Below are positions 52,679 to 62,169 of a DNA stretch of 64,000 bases, piece by piece. Numbering within the stretch: the stretch's first letter is position 1; each line of letters opens with the position of its first letter. Made by a program: the position numbers and the translations under genes. The stretch comes from Desulfuromonas acetoxidans DSM 684 (GTDB lineage: Bacteria > Desulfobacterota > Desulfuromonadia > Desulfuromonadales > Desulfuromonadaceae): positions 62,001-126,000 of the forward strand of contig NZ_AAEW02000011.1 of assembly GCF_000167355.1 (NCBI RefSeq). Reading direction: 5' to 3'. The notes under the pieces were generated by a model. It saw only the letters and a list, made by a program, of their open reading frames with translations, searched no databases and was not told the DNA's origin.

Positions 52679-54022
52679 TTATCCGTTAGGGTCATTGAGC
52701 ATCAGGTCGGCCTCAGGCATCCAGCGACAACTGAAAATGGCCAGCACACCCGCAACGACCAGACCCGCGATCAACATATCAGAACCAAACCATTGCGCAA
52801 TAATACCAGCCCCACCTGCCAGCAGGGCCAGGATACCAACGGAACTGTTGGTAAATGCAACACAGGTAGCGCGATCATCATTGGTGATAGCATCAACCAG
52901 GTAGGTTTTCCGCCCCAGACGAATTCCGGATTCAGCCAGACCGACCAGAACAAAACTGATAAAGAAACCAACCTGTTGCCAGGAGGCCGGACAGGCACCG
53001 GCAACCCATAAGATCAAAAGAGCCGCAGTAACGGAAAGGATGGCACTGTAGGTCATGACTGTTTTACTGGTGCGATCTGCCAAACGGCCCCAAAACGGAC
53101 TACTCAAAACCTGCGCCACACCAATCGCCAGCACCAATTGACCGATAAATCCGCCATTCACCTCCATGCTGTGACTGGCATGTAGAAAATAAAAGGGCGT
53201 CGCCAATTCAACACTGAGCAATAGCGCCCGAGCCAGAAGGAAACGCCGAAATCCTGAGTAACGCCTCAAATAATCAATGCCAATGGTCATCTCATGAATG
53301 GGGTTGCGTCCCCCTTGTGTTTCACCGGGGTGCTCACGAATAACTGCAAAGCAGACGGAGCCAATCAGCCATAGTGCGGCGCCAACAACAATCAATACAA
53401 ACACGGTCACCAAATCAGAGCGCCCTTCTGCCTTGAGAATGGGCAGAATCGCCCCGGCAGTCATGGTCAACACCCCTCCGATTAAGGAGCGCGAGGCCAG
53501 AAGACGTCCCCGATGTCCTTTGATAATGGTCTTGGCCAGCACATCTTGAAAAGCGATCGACGCCGTGCCACTGGCGACACTGAACAGCGTAAACAACCCG
53601 AGAATGATCAATCCGGCGACCCGTGGTGAAAAGGTCAGTGCGACCGGAATCATCAACAACAATGTCAGTGCCTGAATAACACCGGCCGCCACCCACACCC
53701 ATTTGCGCACAGTCAGACGACGGATCTGCCCCGAAGCCACCAGTTGCGGCAACAGAGAACCGGCCTGTTTAATCGGCACCAGAAAGCCGAACATCCACAC
53801 CGGGCTACCGAGTAACTGCAGCAACCACACCAGAATCAGATTGGGTCCAGCCACCTGCTCGGCCAGTTTTGTTGCAGCCCCATTGACAACATTGAAGGAA
53901 AAATTAAACGGTAATTCGTGGCAGCCACTGTCAGGAATACCCTCACACGCTCGGTCAAGAGCATCCTCACCCGCCAAAATACCATAGACACGGCGTTTGC
54001 TAAGCTGAATCAGACGCTTCAT
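52679..54022 (-). CDS. MFS transporter
   Basis: A 447-residue permease with about 12 membrane helices. A short cytoplasmic head with CEGIPDSGCHELPFNFSFN precedes TM1, which is longer than usual for the family. Recognisable loop motifs: GRLLASRSLIGG and the second-half SPFWGRLADRTSKTVMTYS, the usual basic MFS loop. The substrate cannot be told. It is the first gene of a minus-strand run that continues with the methyltransferase (15-bp gap). Confidence 0.85.
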   Translation of the reverse strand: MKRLIQLSKRRVYGILAGEDALDRACEGIPDSGCHELPFNFSFNVVNGAATKLAEQVAGPNLILVWLLQLLGSPVWMFGFLVPIKQAGSLLPQLVASGQIRRLTVRKWVWVAAGVIQALTLLLMIPVALTFSPRVAGLIILGLFTLFSVASGTASIAFQDVLAKTIIKGHRGRLLASRSLIGGVLTMTAGAILPILKAEGRSDLVTVFVLIVVGAALWLIGSVCFAVIREHPGETQGGRNPIHEMTIGIDYLRRYSGFRRFLLARALLLSVELATPFYFLHASHSMEVNGGFIGQLVLAIGVAQVLSSPFWGRLADRTSKTVMTYSAILSVTAALLILWVAGACPASWQQVGFFISFVLVGLAESGIRLGRKTYLVDAITNDDRATCVAFTNSSVGILALLAGGAGIIAQWFGSDMLIAGLVVAGVLAIFSCRWMPEADLMLNDPNG

Positions 54023-54167
54023 CTCTGTTCCTTGTGCATTTCATAAAATTAAAAAAAATACGTCCCAGCGTTTTCCTGGAGAATGACCGCTAAGAATCAT
54101 TTAAAAGAATTATTCGACAGACCTGCATGAAGATGTTCTACTTAGTATCATAAATCCATCAAGCGGT

Positions 54168-54184
54168 CACGCGCTGCTCGCGTG
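54168..54184. promoter_or_regulatory. Inverted repeat upstream of korA
   Basis: CACGCG-CTGCT-CGCGTG is a perfect 6-bp dyad about 70 bp before the korA ATG and inside the 229-bp gap shared with the divergent MFS gene; it may be an operator. No promoter could be chosen with confidence. Confidence 0.35.
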
Positions 54185-54251
54185 TCTGCTGTCGTTCAGC
54201 ATCATTTCTCACGACACTCTTTTAACGCTTTCGCAACAAGGAGGAGAAAAA

Positions 54252-55958
54252 ATGCAACGGGTCAATATCGTTCTTGGCGGCCAGGCCGGCCAAGGCGTCA
54301 ACACGGTGGAACGGATCCTCATCCGTGCATTCAAGCAATCCGGTTATCACATCTACGCCACCAAAGAATACATGTCACGTGTGCGCGGCGGTCTCAACAC
54401 CATCACCATCAGCGTCGGTTCATCCCCGATACGCAGTTACCGTGAACAGATCGACCTGCTGGTTCCGTTCACCACCGGGGTCATCGACTGGGTCGCCCCA
54501 CGGCTGACACCACAGGCGATTATTCTCGGCAGTGACACATTCCTTGATGGTACACCACCAACAGAGCATGTCTTTGCCCTGGATTGGGACGAAGAGGACG
54601 AGAAAAACTTTAAAAAAGAGCTGAATACTCTGTGTGCCGGCATGGTAACGGCCTTATTTGATATCGACCAAAACCTGGTAGAGGAACTGGTCAAAGAGGC
54701 TTTCGACGACAAACAAGCGTCAATTGTCGAAAAAAACCTCAAAGCACTACACTACGGCTGGACCCAAGGGGAAAAGCTGAAAAACGACCAGAACTGCACC
54801 TTTACTCTGGGTACCGATAACAGCGTCAATGACCAGACATTACTTAATGGCAGTGAAGCGGTCGCTGTGGGCGCGTTAAGCGGAGGGTGCAACGCGTTAT
54901 CTTTCTATCCGATGTCACCATCGACAGCAGTTGCGGTTTTTCTCAGTCAGCAGGCACAAAATTTTGACCTGGTGGTCGAGCAGTTTGAAGATGAGATTGC
55001 TGCAGCCGGTGCCTGTATCGGCACTTGGTACGCCGGAGGGCGCGGCATGGTCACCACTTCAGGTGGCGGCTTTGCTTTGATGGAAGAGCTGATCAGCTTG
55101 TCCGGCATGTCTGAAACACCCTTTGTGCTGCATTTGGCACAACGGCCCGGTCCAGCAACCGGACTGCCCACTCGCACAGCCCAGGGCGACCTTAATTTGG
55201 TGCTCCATGCAGGACATGGCGATTTCCCCCGAACCATCTTTGCCCCAAAAGACATTGAAGAAGCCGTGCAATTATCGGCACGAGCGTTCGCCATGGCCGA
55301 CAAGTTTCAGACCCCCTGTTTCATTTTGACCGATGAATATTTCGTCGACACCTATTACAACAGCGATCAGGTTTCCTTGCCCGAAATGGAGCCACTGCAG
55401 ATCATTGAATCCCCTGAAGATTACCAGCGCTATCAGCTTACCGACAACGGCATCTCACCGCGCGCTCTTCCCGGTCACGGTCAGGGTGTTGTAATCGCCA
55501 ATGGTAACGAACACGATGAGTACGGAGACACCACCGAGGAGATTACCCTGAGCGCAGCCATGCCCGAAAAACGGATGCGCAAACAGCAACAGATGATTGA
55601 TGAGGCGTTGCAACCGACCCTGGTCGGCACCAAAGACTACTCGACATTGGTCATCAGTTGGGGATCAACCTACAACACTCTTAAAGATGCCGTTGAATCG
55701 TGCGCGATTCCCGGACTTGCCCTGCTTCACTTCAGTCAGGTCTTCCCCTTGCCAAAATCGATCACCGACTATCTCAACCAGGCACAGCAGATCATTGCCG
55801 TGGAGCAAAACTTTACCGGCCAGTTTGCCGACCTGCTCCAGCGTGATTACGCCTGCCGCATAGAGCAGCGCATCCTTAAATACGATGGTCGTGCCCTGTC
55901 CTGCGAATATGTGTCCGAGCAATTGAATGCGCTGGTGAAAGGAGGCCACCATGAGTAA
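54252..55958 (+). CDS. korA: 2-Oxoacid:ferredoxin oxidoreductase, fused gamma-alpha subunit
   Basis: A 568-residue subunit. Residues about 1-185 are the gamma domain (NIVLGGQAGQGVNTVERIL, YMSRVRGGLNTI), followed by the alpha, pyrimidine-binding domain (SEAVAVGALSGGCNALSFYPMSPST, FALMEELISLSG, RPGPATGLPTRTAQGDL). Together with the beta subunit it oxidatively decarboxylates a 2-oxoacid, most likely 2-oxoglutarate, and reduces ferredoxin, a TCA-cycle step in acetate-oxidising deltaproteobacteria. GGAGG lies 8 bases before the ATG. It overlaps korB by 8 bp. No ferredoxin-like delta subunit is present. Confidence 0.92.
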   Translation: MQRVNIVLGGQAGQGVNTVERILIRAFKQSGYHIYATKEYMSRVRGGLNTITISVGSSPIRSYREQIDLLVPFTTGVIDWVAPRLTPQAIILGSDTFLDGTPPTEHVFALDWDEEDEKNFKKELNTLCAGMVTALFDIDQNLVEELVKEAFDDKQASIVEKNLKALHYGWTQGEKLKNDQNCTFTLGTDNSVNDQTLLNGSEAVAVGALSGGCNALSFYPMSPSTAVAVFLSQQAQNFDLVVEQFEDEIAAAGACIGTWYAGGRGMVTTSGGGFALMEELISLSGMSETPFVLHLAQRPGPATGLPTRTAQGDLNLVLHAGHGDFPRTIFAPKDIEEAVQLSARAFAMADKFQTPCFILTDEYFVDTYYNSDQVSLPEMEPLQIIESPEDYQRYQLTDNGISPRALPGHGQGVVIANGNEHDEYGDTTEEITLSAAMPEKRMRKQQQMIDEALQPTLVGTKDYSTLVISWGSTYNTLKDAVESCAIPGLALLHFSQVFPLPKSITDYLNQAQQIIAVEQNFTGQFADLLQRDYACRIEQRILKYDGRALSCEYVSEQLNALVKGGHHE

Positions 55959-56817
55959 CTTACTTTACGACTCACAACGCCCCGGATCACAAGAGATCTC
56001 CTGGTGCCCGGGTTGTGGTGATTTTGCTATTTTAGAGGTCTTGAAAAAAAGCCTGGAAAACTTGAACAAAACACCACAACAAACCGCGATTATCAGCGGT
56101 ATCGGCCAGGCAGGAAAGTTGCCTCACTACATCCACAGCAACGGGTTTCACACCCTGCATGGCCGGGCCTTACCCATTGCCACAGGGGTCAAAGGCGCCA
56201 ATCCTGAACTCACGGTGGTCGCTGTTGGCGGTGATGGTGATATGTACGCTGAAGGCGGCAACCATTTTTTGCATATGTTGAGACGCAATCCGGATATCAC
56301 GGTTTTGGTGCACAACAACCAGATCTACGGCCTGACCAAAGGACAGGGCTCACCCACCACACTTGAAGGGATGAAAACCACCACCCAACCACGAGGAGTG
56401 ACCGAGGAACCGATCAATGCCATGGCCATTGCCATCGCCCAGAATGCCTCATTTGTTGCCCGCAGCTTCATCGGGCACAAAGAGCTGACTCAGGATCTGA
56501 TTGAACAGGCCGTTGAGCACAAGGGCCTGGCTGTGGTAGAAATCTTTCAGCCCTGTGTCTCCTTTAACAAACTCAACACCTATGCCTGGTATAAAGAGCA
56601 TTGCCGCATTATTGAGGATCACGATCCGTCTGATCGCGCTGCGGCCTTGGCTCTGGCATTGGACACCGAACGTTATCCGCTAGGCATTCTTTACCGTAGC
56701 AACGACAAAAAAACCTATGAGGAACAACAGGCCGCGTATCAACGAAACAACACACCACTTTGGCAACGAAAGGTGGATCAAGAGGCATTAAGGCAGTTAC
56801 TGGACAGCAAGAAATGA
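55951..56817 (+). CDS. korB: 2-Oxoacid:ferredoxin oxidoreductase, beta subunit
   Basis: A 288-residue thiamine-diphosphate subunit. WCPGCGDFAILE gives two cluster cysteines; the TPP motif GGDGDMYAEGGNHF with downstream NNQIYGLTKGQGSPTT binds Mg-TPP; VFNKLNTYAWYK-type ending CVSFNKLN gives another conserved Cys. This is the short beta form of KorB. Starts inside the end of korA (8-bp overlap, AAGGAGG upstream), so subunits are made in fixed ratio. Followed by a terminator. Confidence 0.93.
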   Translation: MSNLLYDSQRPGSQEISWCPGCGDFAILEVLKKSLENLNKTPQQTAIISGIGQAGKLPHYIHSNGFHTLHGRALPIATGVKGANPELTVVAVGGDGDMYAEGGNHFLHMLRRNPDITVLVHNNQIYGLTKGQGSPTTLEGMKTTTQPRGVTEEPINAMAIAIAQNASFVARSFIGHKELTQDLIEQAVEHKGLAVVEIFQPCVSFNKLNTYAWYKEHCRIIEDHDPSDRAAALALALDTERYPLGILYRSNDKKTYEEQQAAYQRNNTPLWQRKVDQEALRQLLDSKK

Positions 56818-56824
56818 CATGAGG

Positions 56825-56862
56825 AAATGGCCGGATAACATGAATTATCCGGCCATTTTTTT
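56825..56862 (+). terminator. Terminator of korAB
   Basis: AAATGGCCGGATAA/TTATCCGGCCATTT, a 14-bp perfect stem with a CATGAA loop, followed by a T-run on the plus strand. Confidence 0.92.
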
Positions 56863-56872
56863 AACGGTCGGG

Positions 56873-57340
56873 CTATGCGCGATTATGCAGGGTCAAGCCT
56901 TTTAAAAAATTCCGCAACAACTGATCGCCGCAGGGTTTGTAATTTTTGTGTCCCTTTTTACGAAACAGAGCACTGAGCTCTGAACGTGAGATGGTAAACC
57001 CAGCCTGAGCAAACACTTCCAGCATATCCTGTTCTTGCATCTCCAGAGCTATGCGTATGGCCTTGAGAATTACGTTATTGGTCAGCGAGTCGTTTTCACC
57101 GATCAACGGTGGCGTTCCCGCAGGAGCTTCACCGCGGGTAAAACGCACCAGGCCGGTCAAAAACTGCTTCATACGTTTTTCGCTGCAGGGTTTACAACCC
57201 TCATCCTCTTCACGGCGCAACAAAGCAACCAATTCGCCGTTGTCCAGTGTCACTCCACCTTCAGAAAAAATATCTACCATTGCGTCATCCGACAAATCCA
57301 CCGCATAACGGAAGCGACGCAAAATATCGTTATATGTCAT
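56873..57340 (-). CDS. YehS-like DUF1456 protein
   Basis: A 155-residue protein built of two repeats of about 70 residues, each ending in a KPCxxxxxxxFLxGL-type turn (CKPCSEKRMKQFLTGLV and YKPCGDQLLRNFLKGLT). This is the DUF1456/YehS family, of unknown function, seen in many proteobacteria. The repeats start with DILRRFRYAVDLSDD and NVILKAIRIALEMQEQ. No neighbours suggest a role. Confidence 0.88.
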   Translation of the reverse strand: MTYNDILRRFRYAVDLSDDAMVDIFSEGGVTLDNGELVALLRREEDEGCKPCSEKRMKQFLTGLVRFTRGEAPAGTPPLIGENDSLTNNVILKAIRIALEMQEQDMLEVFAQAGFTISRSELSALFRKKGHKNYKPCGDQLLRNFLKGLTLHNRA

Positions 57341-57361
57341 TACATTTCCTGTTGTTGCAAA

Positions 57362-57754
57362 TTACAGCCGAAAGACCTTGGTACTGGCTTCAGCATGAAC
57401 GGTTCCATTGATGGCAATCTTAGCCTCGACCAGAAATACCCTCTTTTTCTGTTCAACCACTTCCGCACTGATATCCAACGGCGTATCCACAGGAACTGGT
57501 TTTTTATAGCGTACCGCCAACTCCGCCGTTACACAGCGAGGTGCAATGGTCCGACAGGCGTAGATGGACGCTTCATCCAACAACGTGGCCAGCATGCCGC
57601 CATGAACTACGTCCTGCCAGCCCTGGAACTCCCCGGACAGCGAAATTTGACAATGAGAGCGCAACCGTTCAGGGTCCATCTCAAATTTAGCCTGCAAACC
57701 ACGGGAGTTTTCCGGACCGCACACAAAGCAATGCGCATCATCAGCAATTTCCAT
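57362..57754 (-). CDS. Hotdog-fold thioesterase
   Basis: A 130-residue single hotdog domain. The opening HCFVCGPENSRGLQAKFEM, with a Cys pair CFVCG, and DVVHGGMLATLLDEAS are typical of the PaaI-like group in which Asp/Glu of LLDEA is catalytic. ATG at 57754 follows AGGAG by 7 bases; an earlier in-frame ATG at 57772 lacks a site. It is followed by the YehS gene (21 bp). Third hotdog protein in this window; no shared operon. Confidence 0.86.
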   Translation of the reverse strand: MEIADDAHCFVCGPENSRGLQAKFEMDPERLRSHCQISLSGEFQGWQDVVHGGMLATLLDEASIYACRTIAPRCVTAELAVRYKKPVPVDTPLDISAEVVEQKKRVFLVEAKIAINGTVHAEASTKVFRL

Positions 57755-57799
57755 TACGATACTCCTATCCACTCAATCATTAAAAATGCGCCTACCCTA

Positions 57800-58531
57800 T
57801 CACTTTTTCGCCAGAGTTTCGAGCATCGTCCCGATGTTGTACGTCTCAACCTGAGCGGCGCCACGCGACAACCAGTATTCTGCTTTGGAAAACTCTGAAA
57901 CTTCGTAGATCACAAAAGGCGTTTTGATTGAAGCAAGATCTGCATCGTCGGGCACCAGGTAGGCATCACAGAAAAAAACATCCGGCTGAATCTGGCTGAC
58001 AACCGACATCTGCAATGTCTGCCAGGTACTCAGAACCACTCCGACACGCGGCGCACCAATATGGCGGGCCAAACCGATGCTATCAAGATCAAAACTGATA
58101 ATCACCACTTGCGCAAAGACAGGCCTTAATCGATTCATAATCTGGGTGACCGCGTTTAAACCATAGCCCTGGCGACATTCCGGCTTGATTTCAATATAAG
58201 CGGTGACCTGTGGTCTGTCCGCCAGCCAGACAACGAAGGCATCCAGTGTTGCCAGCGGTTCCTGTTCAAAGCGACTTCCGAACCGTTCCGGCTCACAGAC
58301 ACAGACCTGCTTCAATTGTTCTGCGGTAAACTCGTCGAGCCGTTGTTGCAGACCACTGAGACGCAACATGTCGATATCGTGATACAACACCGGAACACCA
58401 TCAGCACTCATCTGGATATCGGTTTCCACAAACAGGGCGCCCGCTTCAACAGCCATTTGATGAGCCAAAAGCGTATTTTCCGGATAATCGCTACGATAGC
58501 CACGATGAGCAACAAACTGACCGACGTTCAT
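57800..58531 (-). CDS. Glycerophosphodiester phosphodiesterase
   Basis: A 243-residue TIM-barrel GDPD. The catalytic start VAHRGYRSDYPENTLLAH holds the acid-base His, and the metal Glu/Asp lie in FVETDIQMSADGVPVLYHDID (second catalytic His in YHD). No signal peptide, so cytoplasmic. It splits glycerophosphodiesters to glycerol-3-phosphate and an alcohol. ATG 58531 chosen because GAAGGTGG precedes it and the codon at 58549 has no site. Same strand as DUF1847 gene upstream (32-bp gap). Confidence 0.9.
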   Translation of the reverse strand: MNVGQFVAHRGYRSDYPENTLLAHQMAVEAGALFVETDIQMSADGVPVLYHDIDMLRLSGLQQRLDEFTAEQLKQVCVCEPERFGSRFEQEPLATLDAFVVWLADRPQVTAYIEIKPECRQGYGLNAVTQIMNRLRPVFAQVVIISFDLDSIGLARHIGAPRVGVVLSTWQTLQMSVVSQIQPDVFFCDAYLVPDDADLASIKTPFVIYEVSEFSKAEYWLSRGAAQVETYNIGTMLETLAKK

Positions 58532-58563
58532 AACCACCTTCTCTTCCATAGGGAGGGAATTTT

Positions 58564-59274
58564 TCAGTCGACCTTCAACGGCGATTTCTTCAACCGTTTG
58601 TAGTAAAAATTCTGTCCATAAAGAACACTGACAGGATTGTGACCGGTAACTCGATCCTTGGCCACGAGAGTCGTGACCGGAGCCTTAGAATGGAGATTAA
58701 ACAGCATATCGTGACCGACACATAATCCAACAATGATATTCATATCGGTCTTTGATTCATTGAGGAACGCTGCCTGGGCAATCGGATTACAGGCCGCTTC
58801 GTAATGGCCCGGGCGCACTTTATCCTGCTCTTCAATCCCCAGTTTAATTTTATCAATTCCCCCGGCTTTACAGCACACGGAAACCACATCAAACCCTTGG
58901 GCTTCGAGAATTTCACTCAATTGACGGGTTTCCGCCAACAAGCCAAGACAGGTCGCAATACCGATGGTCTGATAGCCCATCAGTTTAGCCAGGGCAATAG
59001 TATCCTCGACACGCGTCCAACGCGGATGCACCGACTGTTCATCGGAATCAGACTGATAGCACAACCCTTCGACGCGCGCAGCGACTTGAGCCAGACGGGC
59101 CTGTTCCGTATCATCACAGTACTGGTCAAAACATTCGTGAATCAGCTCCTGCTGTTGGCCGGGACAATCGGCCGGAGCTTTGATTTTTCCGGGAGGAGCA
59201 CTGCACGAGGTTCGCCCGGTCTTTTCCCAGACGCCAAGGCAGCGGTGACATTGATAATTTTTCTTTGAACTCAT
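58564..59274 (-). CDS. DUF1847 cysteine-rich protein
   Basis: A 236-residue protein of the DUF1847 metal-binding family. Cysteines are arranged as an N-terminal ribbon (CHRCLGVW, later CSAPPG, ADCPGQ), then GLCYQSD, IGIATCLGLL, VVSVCCKAGG, AACNPIAQA and VGLCVGHD. Members bind metal or a cluster and are often found in anaerobes and methanogens; the function is unknown. It follows the HD-GYP gene by 17 bp and precedes the GDPD gene, in the same direction. Confidence 0.85.
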   Translation of the reverse strand: MSSKKNYQCHRCLGVWEKTGRTSCSAPPGKIKAPADCPGQQQELIHECFDQYCDDTEQARLAQVAARVEGLCYQSDSDEQSVHPRWTRVEDTIALAKLMGYQTIGIATCLGLLAETRQLSEILEAQGFDVVSVCCKAGGIDKIKLGIEEQDKVRPGHYEAACNPIAQAAFLNESKTDMNIIVGLCVGHDMLFNLHSKAPVTTLVAKDRVTGHNPVSVLYGQNFYYKRLKKSPLKVD

Positions 59275-59291
59275 TGGGTTTCCTTGAATGA

Positions 59292-60377
59292 TCAGTCCGC
59301 AGGTGGATCGACGAAACGGCGGCGAATGGCTTCCACATCATCGCGTCGTTTGGCAAGGGCCGCCACACAGGCTGGATCGTAGAATGCAGACTCGGTTGTC
59401 TGCATCTGGGTCAGAGCCTCGTCAAAAGACCAGGCCGGTTTATAAGGACGCTGTGTTGTCAAAGCATCAAAAACATCCGCCACTGCGATAATACGACTTT
59501 CAACGGGAATATCCAACCCCTGCTGACCGGAAGGATAGCCGGAACCATCAAACCGTTCGTGATGCCCGGCAATAATATTGCGCAGCAACTCGATATGGCG
59601 CACGGTACCCAGATCAAACTCATCGATCATCAGGTCAATAATTTCTACGCCACGAAGAACATGAGAGCGCATCACCTCGCGTTCATCATCGGTCAAACGC
59701 CCCTTCTTGAGAAGAATTCGATCAGGGATGGCCACCTTGCCGATATCATGCAACGGAGCAAACTGATGGAGGTACTCAATGGTCTCTTCACTGATCTGGT
59801 AGTGATCACTGACCTCCATAGCGATCAAACGTGAATAATGAGCCATCCGCGACAAGTGCGCGGCGGTTTCCTCATCCCGTTGACGACTGAACTCCCGAGC
59901 TGTCACCACTGCACCGCGTAATGTTTTTATCGATGCCAGATCATGGGAAATCGTTTCACAAATAAGTTGCGCATATAAATTGAGCGTTCCTTGCATGGTT
60001 ACAGAAAAATCGTCTTTTTCAAATGAGTCATAGAACAAAAATCCCAAAAGTTTTCCCTGCAACTTTAGCGGTATGGTCAAACTGGAACAATATCCACTAC
60101 CAACAATTTGTTTGCTGTGGTGTGAGTTCGAATCGGACAGGCTTGCCGGAATATCGGAAATAAGGCGATTTTCCCCTGACATGGCCAACATATTCAGGGA
60201 CGGAACCTGAGACAGAGGAATCTGATAGTTGTGAAATGGATTCTCCTCGCTACTGGATAAGAAGGTATGAAGAATATCGGTTTTATCGTCATACAAAGCC
60301 ACGGCAATCCGACCAACAGAGTTACAGCTCTGTTGAATCTGGTCGTGAATACGCTCCAAGCGTTCATTCAAAGTCAT
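59292..60377 (-). CDS. GAF-HD-GYP c-di-GMP phosphodiesterase
   Basis: A 361-residue protein: GAF-like sensor at about 15-155 (GYCSSLTIPLKLQGKLLGFLFYDS), linker, then HD-GYP at about 165-345 with HDIGKVAIPD, the HHERFDGSGYPSG motif, and RIIAVADVFDALTTQRPYK. It would hydrolyse c-di-GMP to GMP. The HD and GYP residues are intact. A short C-terminal tail (RFVDPPAD) follows. It starts about 150 bp from the tRNA-Arg gene. Confidence 0.92.
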   Translation of the reverse strand: MTLNERLERIHDQIQQSCNSVGRIAVALYDDKTDILHTFLSSSEENPFHNYQIPLSQVPSLNMLAMSGENRLISDIPASLSDSNSHHSKQIVGSGYCSSLTIPLKLQGKLLGFLFYDSFEKDDFSVTMQGTLNLYAQLICETISHDLASIKTLRGAVVTAREFSRQRDEETAAHLSRMAHYSRLIAMEVSDHYQISEETIEYLHQFAPLHDIGKVAIPDRILLKKGRLTDDEREVMRSHVLRGVEIIDLMIDEFDLGTVRHIELLRNIIAGHHERFDGSGYPSGQQGLDIPVESRIIAVADVFDALTTQRPYKPAWSFDEALTQMQTTESAFYDPACVAALAKRRDDVEAIRRRFVDPPAD

Positions 60378-60491
60378 CAGCTACCTCCTTCAATACGAAC
60401 CAACTTAAATATTATAGATATTTCATTCAAAGGTCGAGTAAAGAAACAGACACACAGACGAAAAAATTTGCATCCCAAGAGAATAAACAAT

Positions 60492-60525
60492 AAAAAAAGC
60501 CCTTAGCATTAGCTGCTAAAGGCTT
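60492..60525 (-). terminator. Terminator after tRNA-Arg
   Basis: AGCCCTTAGCA/TGCTAAAGGCT stem with one G-U pair and a T-run on the minus strand; it lies 9 bp after the tRNA 3' end. Confidence 0.85.
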
Positions 60526-60533
60526 GATTTTAT

Positions 60534-60610
<77 letters not shown>

Positions 60611-60658
60611 AAAGGCGATATTTATAGCCCAGGCCATAGTTCATGGCAAGGCTTTATA

Positions 60659-61177
60659 TTAAAAATGCAACAGACTGAACACCTTATTCTCCGGCAGACG
60701 ATCACGACCTTTGAGAAAATCAAGTTCAGCAAGAAACGCACATTCAACCAGATCGGCTCCAAGTTCCTCAACCAATTCAACAACAGCGGTAACCGTGCCA
60801 CCGGTTGCCAGAAGGTCATCGGCGATGAGCACGCGTTCTCCCGGCTGAAAAGCATCTTCATGGATTTCGAGGGTATCGGTGCCATACTCAAGATCATAGG
60901 TCTTTTTCAAGGTTTTATACGGCAGCTTCCCCGGCTTACGCACCAATACAATTCCAACGCCCAATTTATAGGCTAAGGCCGAACCCAACAGAAAGCCACG
61001 CGCTTCAACCCCAACAATTTTATCAATCTTCTGTCCGATATAACGATGCGCAATCAAATCAATCATACGATGAAAGCTCTTGCCGTCAGCGAGCAGCGTC
61101 GTAATATCTTTAAAAACAATCCCTTTTTTGGGAAAATCGGGAATATCCCGAATGATACTTCTCAGTTCTTCCACCAA
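60659..61177 (-). CDS. apt: Adenine phosphoribosyltransferase
   Basis: A 172-residue purine-salvage enzyme making AMP from adenine and PRPP. The PRPP-binding loop is [20 protein letters not shown] and the base-binding region [20 protein letters not shown]. Length and start ([21 protein letters not shown]) are standard. It is 26 bp after rpoS on the same strand, so the two may be cotranscribed; the tRNA-Arg gene follows. Confidence 0.95.
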   Translation of the reverse strand: MVEELRSIIRDIPDFPKKGIVFKDITTLLADGKSFHRMIDLIAHRYIGQKIDKIVGVEARGFLLGSALAYKLGVGIVLVRKPGKLPYKTLKKTYDLEYGTDTLEIHEDAFQPGERVLIADDLLATGGTVTAVVELVEELGADLVECAFLAELDFLKGRDRLPENKVFSLLHF

Positions 61178-61203
61178 TTACTCCTCTTGTGAGTCAAGAT
61201 AGT

Positions 61204-62094
61204 CTACAGTTGGTTTTCAGCTTCTTCGCGCATCATGCGCCGCAATTTATCAAGGCTCTTTGCCTCAATCTGACGAATTCGCTCCCGTGTCACCCCGTAA
61301 CGTTTACCGATCGTATCTAGAGTCTCCGGTTCACAATCATTCAGACCGAAACGCAGCATAAGAATATCACGTTCGTTTTCCTTTAAGCTGGACAGCCATT
61401 TATTCACAAAATCATACTGGTCCTGATTTTCCAGCAATTCGGCTGGATTAATCACCGAGGAATCTTCCAGAGTGTCCATCAACGAATAGTTGTCATTGTC
61501 GCCGAGCGGATGCTCAATAGAATAAGTTTTTTTGACCAGTTGTTGCAAACGCCGCACTTCTTCGACAGGTGCCCCCATCGCCTCAGCAATTTGTGCTTCT
61601 GAAGGCTCATGGTTCAATTTTTTAAGCACCTCTTTGGTGGCCTTGAGCATACGATTGACATTATCTGAGACATGGACCGGCAGACGGATCGTTCGACTCT
61701 GATTCACCAGTGCGCGTTCAATAGACTGACGAATCCACCAAGTGGCATAGGTTGAAAAACGGCACTCTTTGGCGACCTGAAAGCGCTCCACCGCTTTAAT
61801 CAATCCCATATTGCCTTCCTCGATCAGATCAAGAAACGGCAAACCACGATTCATATAGCGTTTGGCGATTTTGACCACCAGACGCAGGTTGGATTCAATC
61901 ATTTTAGCCCGGGCCTGCTCATCTCCTGCTTCAACTTTTGTGGCAAGCGCCCGCTCTTCTTCCGCCGTTAACAATTTGGATTTCTGGATGTCGTGCAGAT
62001 AATATTTGATGGCATCATCACCCGAGGTTTCTCGCGCAGATGAAGCCTTGTTTTTTTTCTTTTTTGAACTGTCACTCGCTTTTTCTGCTGACAT
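61204..62094 (-). CDS. rpoS: Sigma factor RpoS
   Basis: A 296-residue stationary-phase/stress sigma factor of the sigma-70 group 2. Regions: 1.2 (DDAIKYYLHDIQKSKLLTAEEE), 2 (RLVVKIAKRYMNRGLPFLDL; FSTYATWWIRQSIERAL), 3, and 4 (RFGLNDCEPETLDTIG; TRERIRQIEAKSLDKLRR). Region 1.1 is missing and a Lys/Ser-rich head replaces it, as in delta-proteobacterial RpoS. The gene neighbours nlpD-like, yqaA-like and pcm reproduce the gammaproteobacterial surE-pcm-nlpD-rpoS block, supporting the assignment. Confidence 0.93.
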   Translation of the reverse strand: MSAEKASDSSKKKKNKASSARETSGDDAIKYYLHDIQKSKLLTAEEERALATKVEAGDEQARAKMIESNLRLVVKIAKRYMNRGLPFLDLIEEGNMGLIKAVERFQVAKECRFSTYATWWIRQSIERALVNQSRTIRLPVHVSDNVNRMLKATKEVLKKLNHEPSEAQIAEAMGAPVEEVRRLQQLVKKTYSIEHPLGDNDNYSLMDTLEDSSVINPAELLENQDQYDFVNKWLSSLKENERDILMLRFGLNDCEPETLDTIGKRYGVTRERIRQIEAKSLDKLRRMMREEAENQL

Positions 62095-62169
62095 GGTTCC
62101 TCCATCCTGGGGTTAAACATATGACAACATTGAAAACTACGGAGATTTAAAGGTAGTAAAATGCGTGTG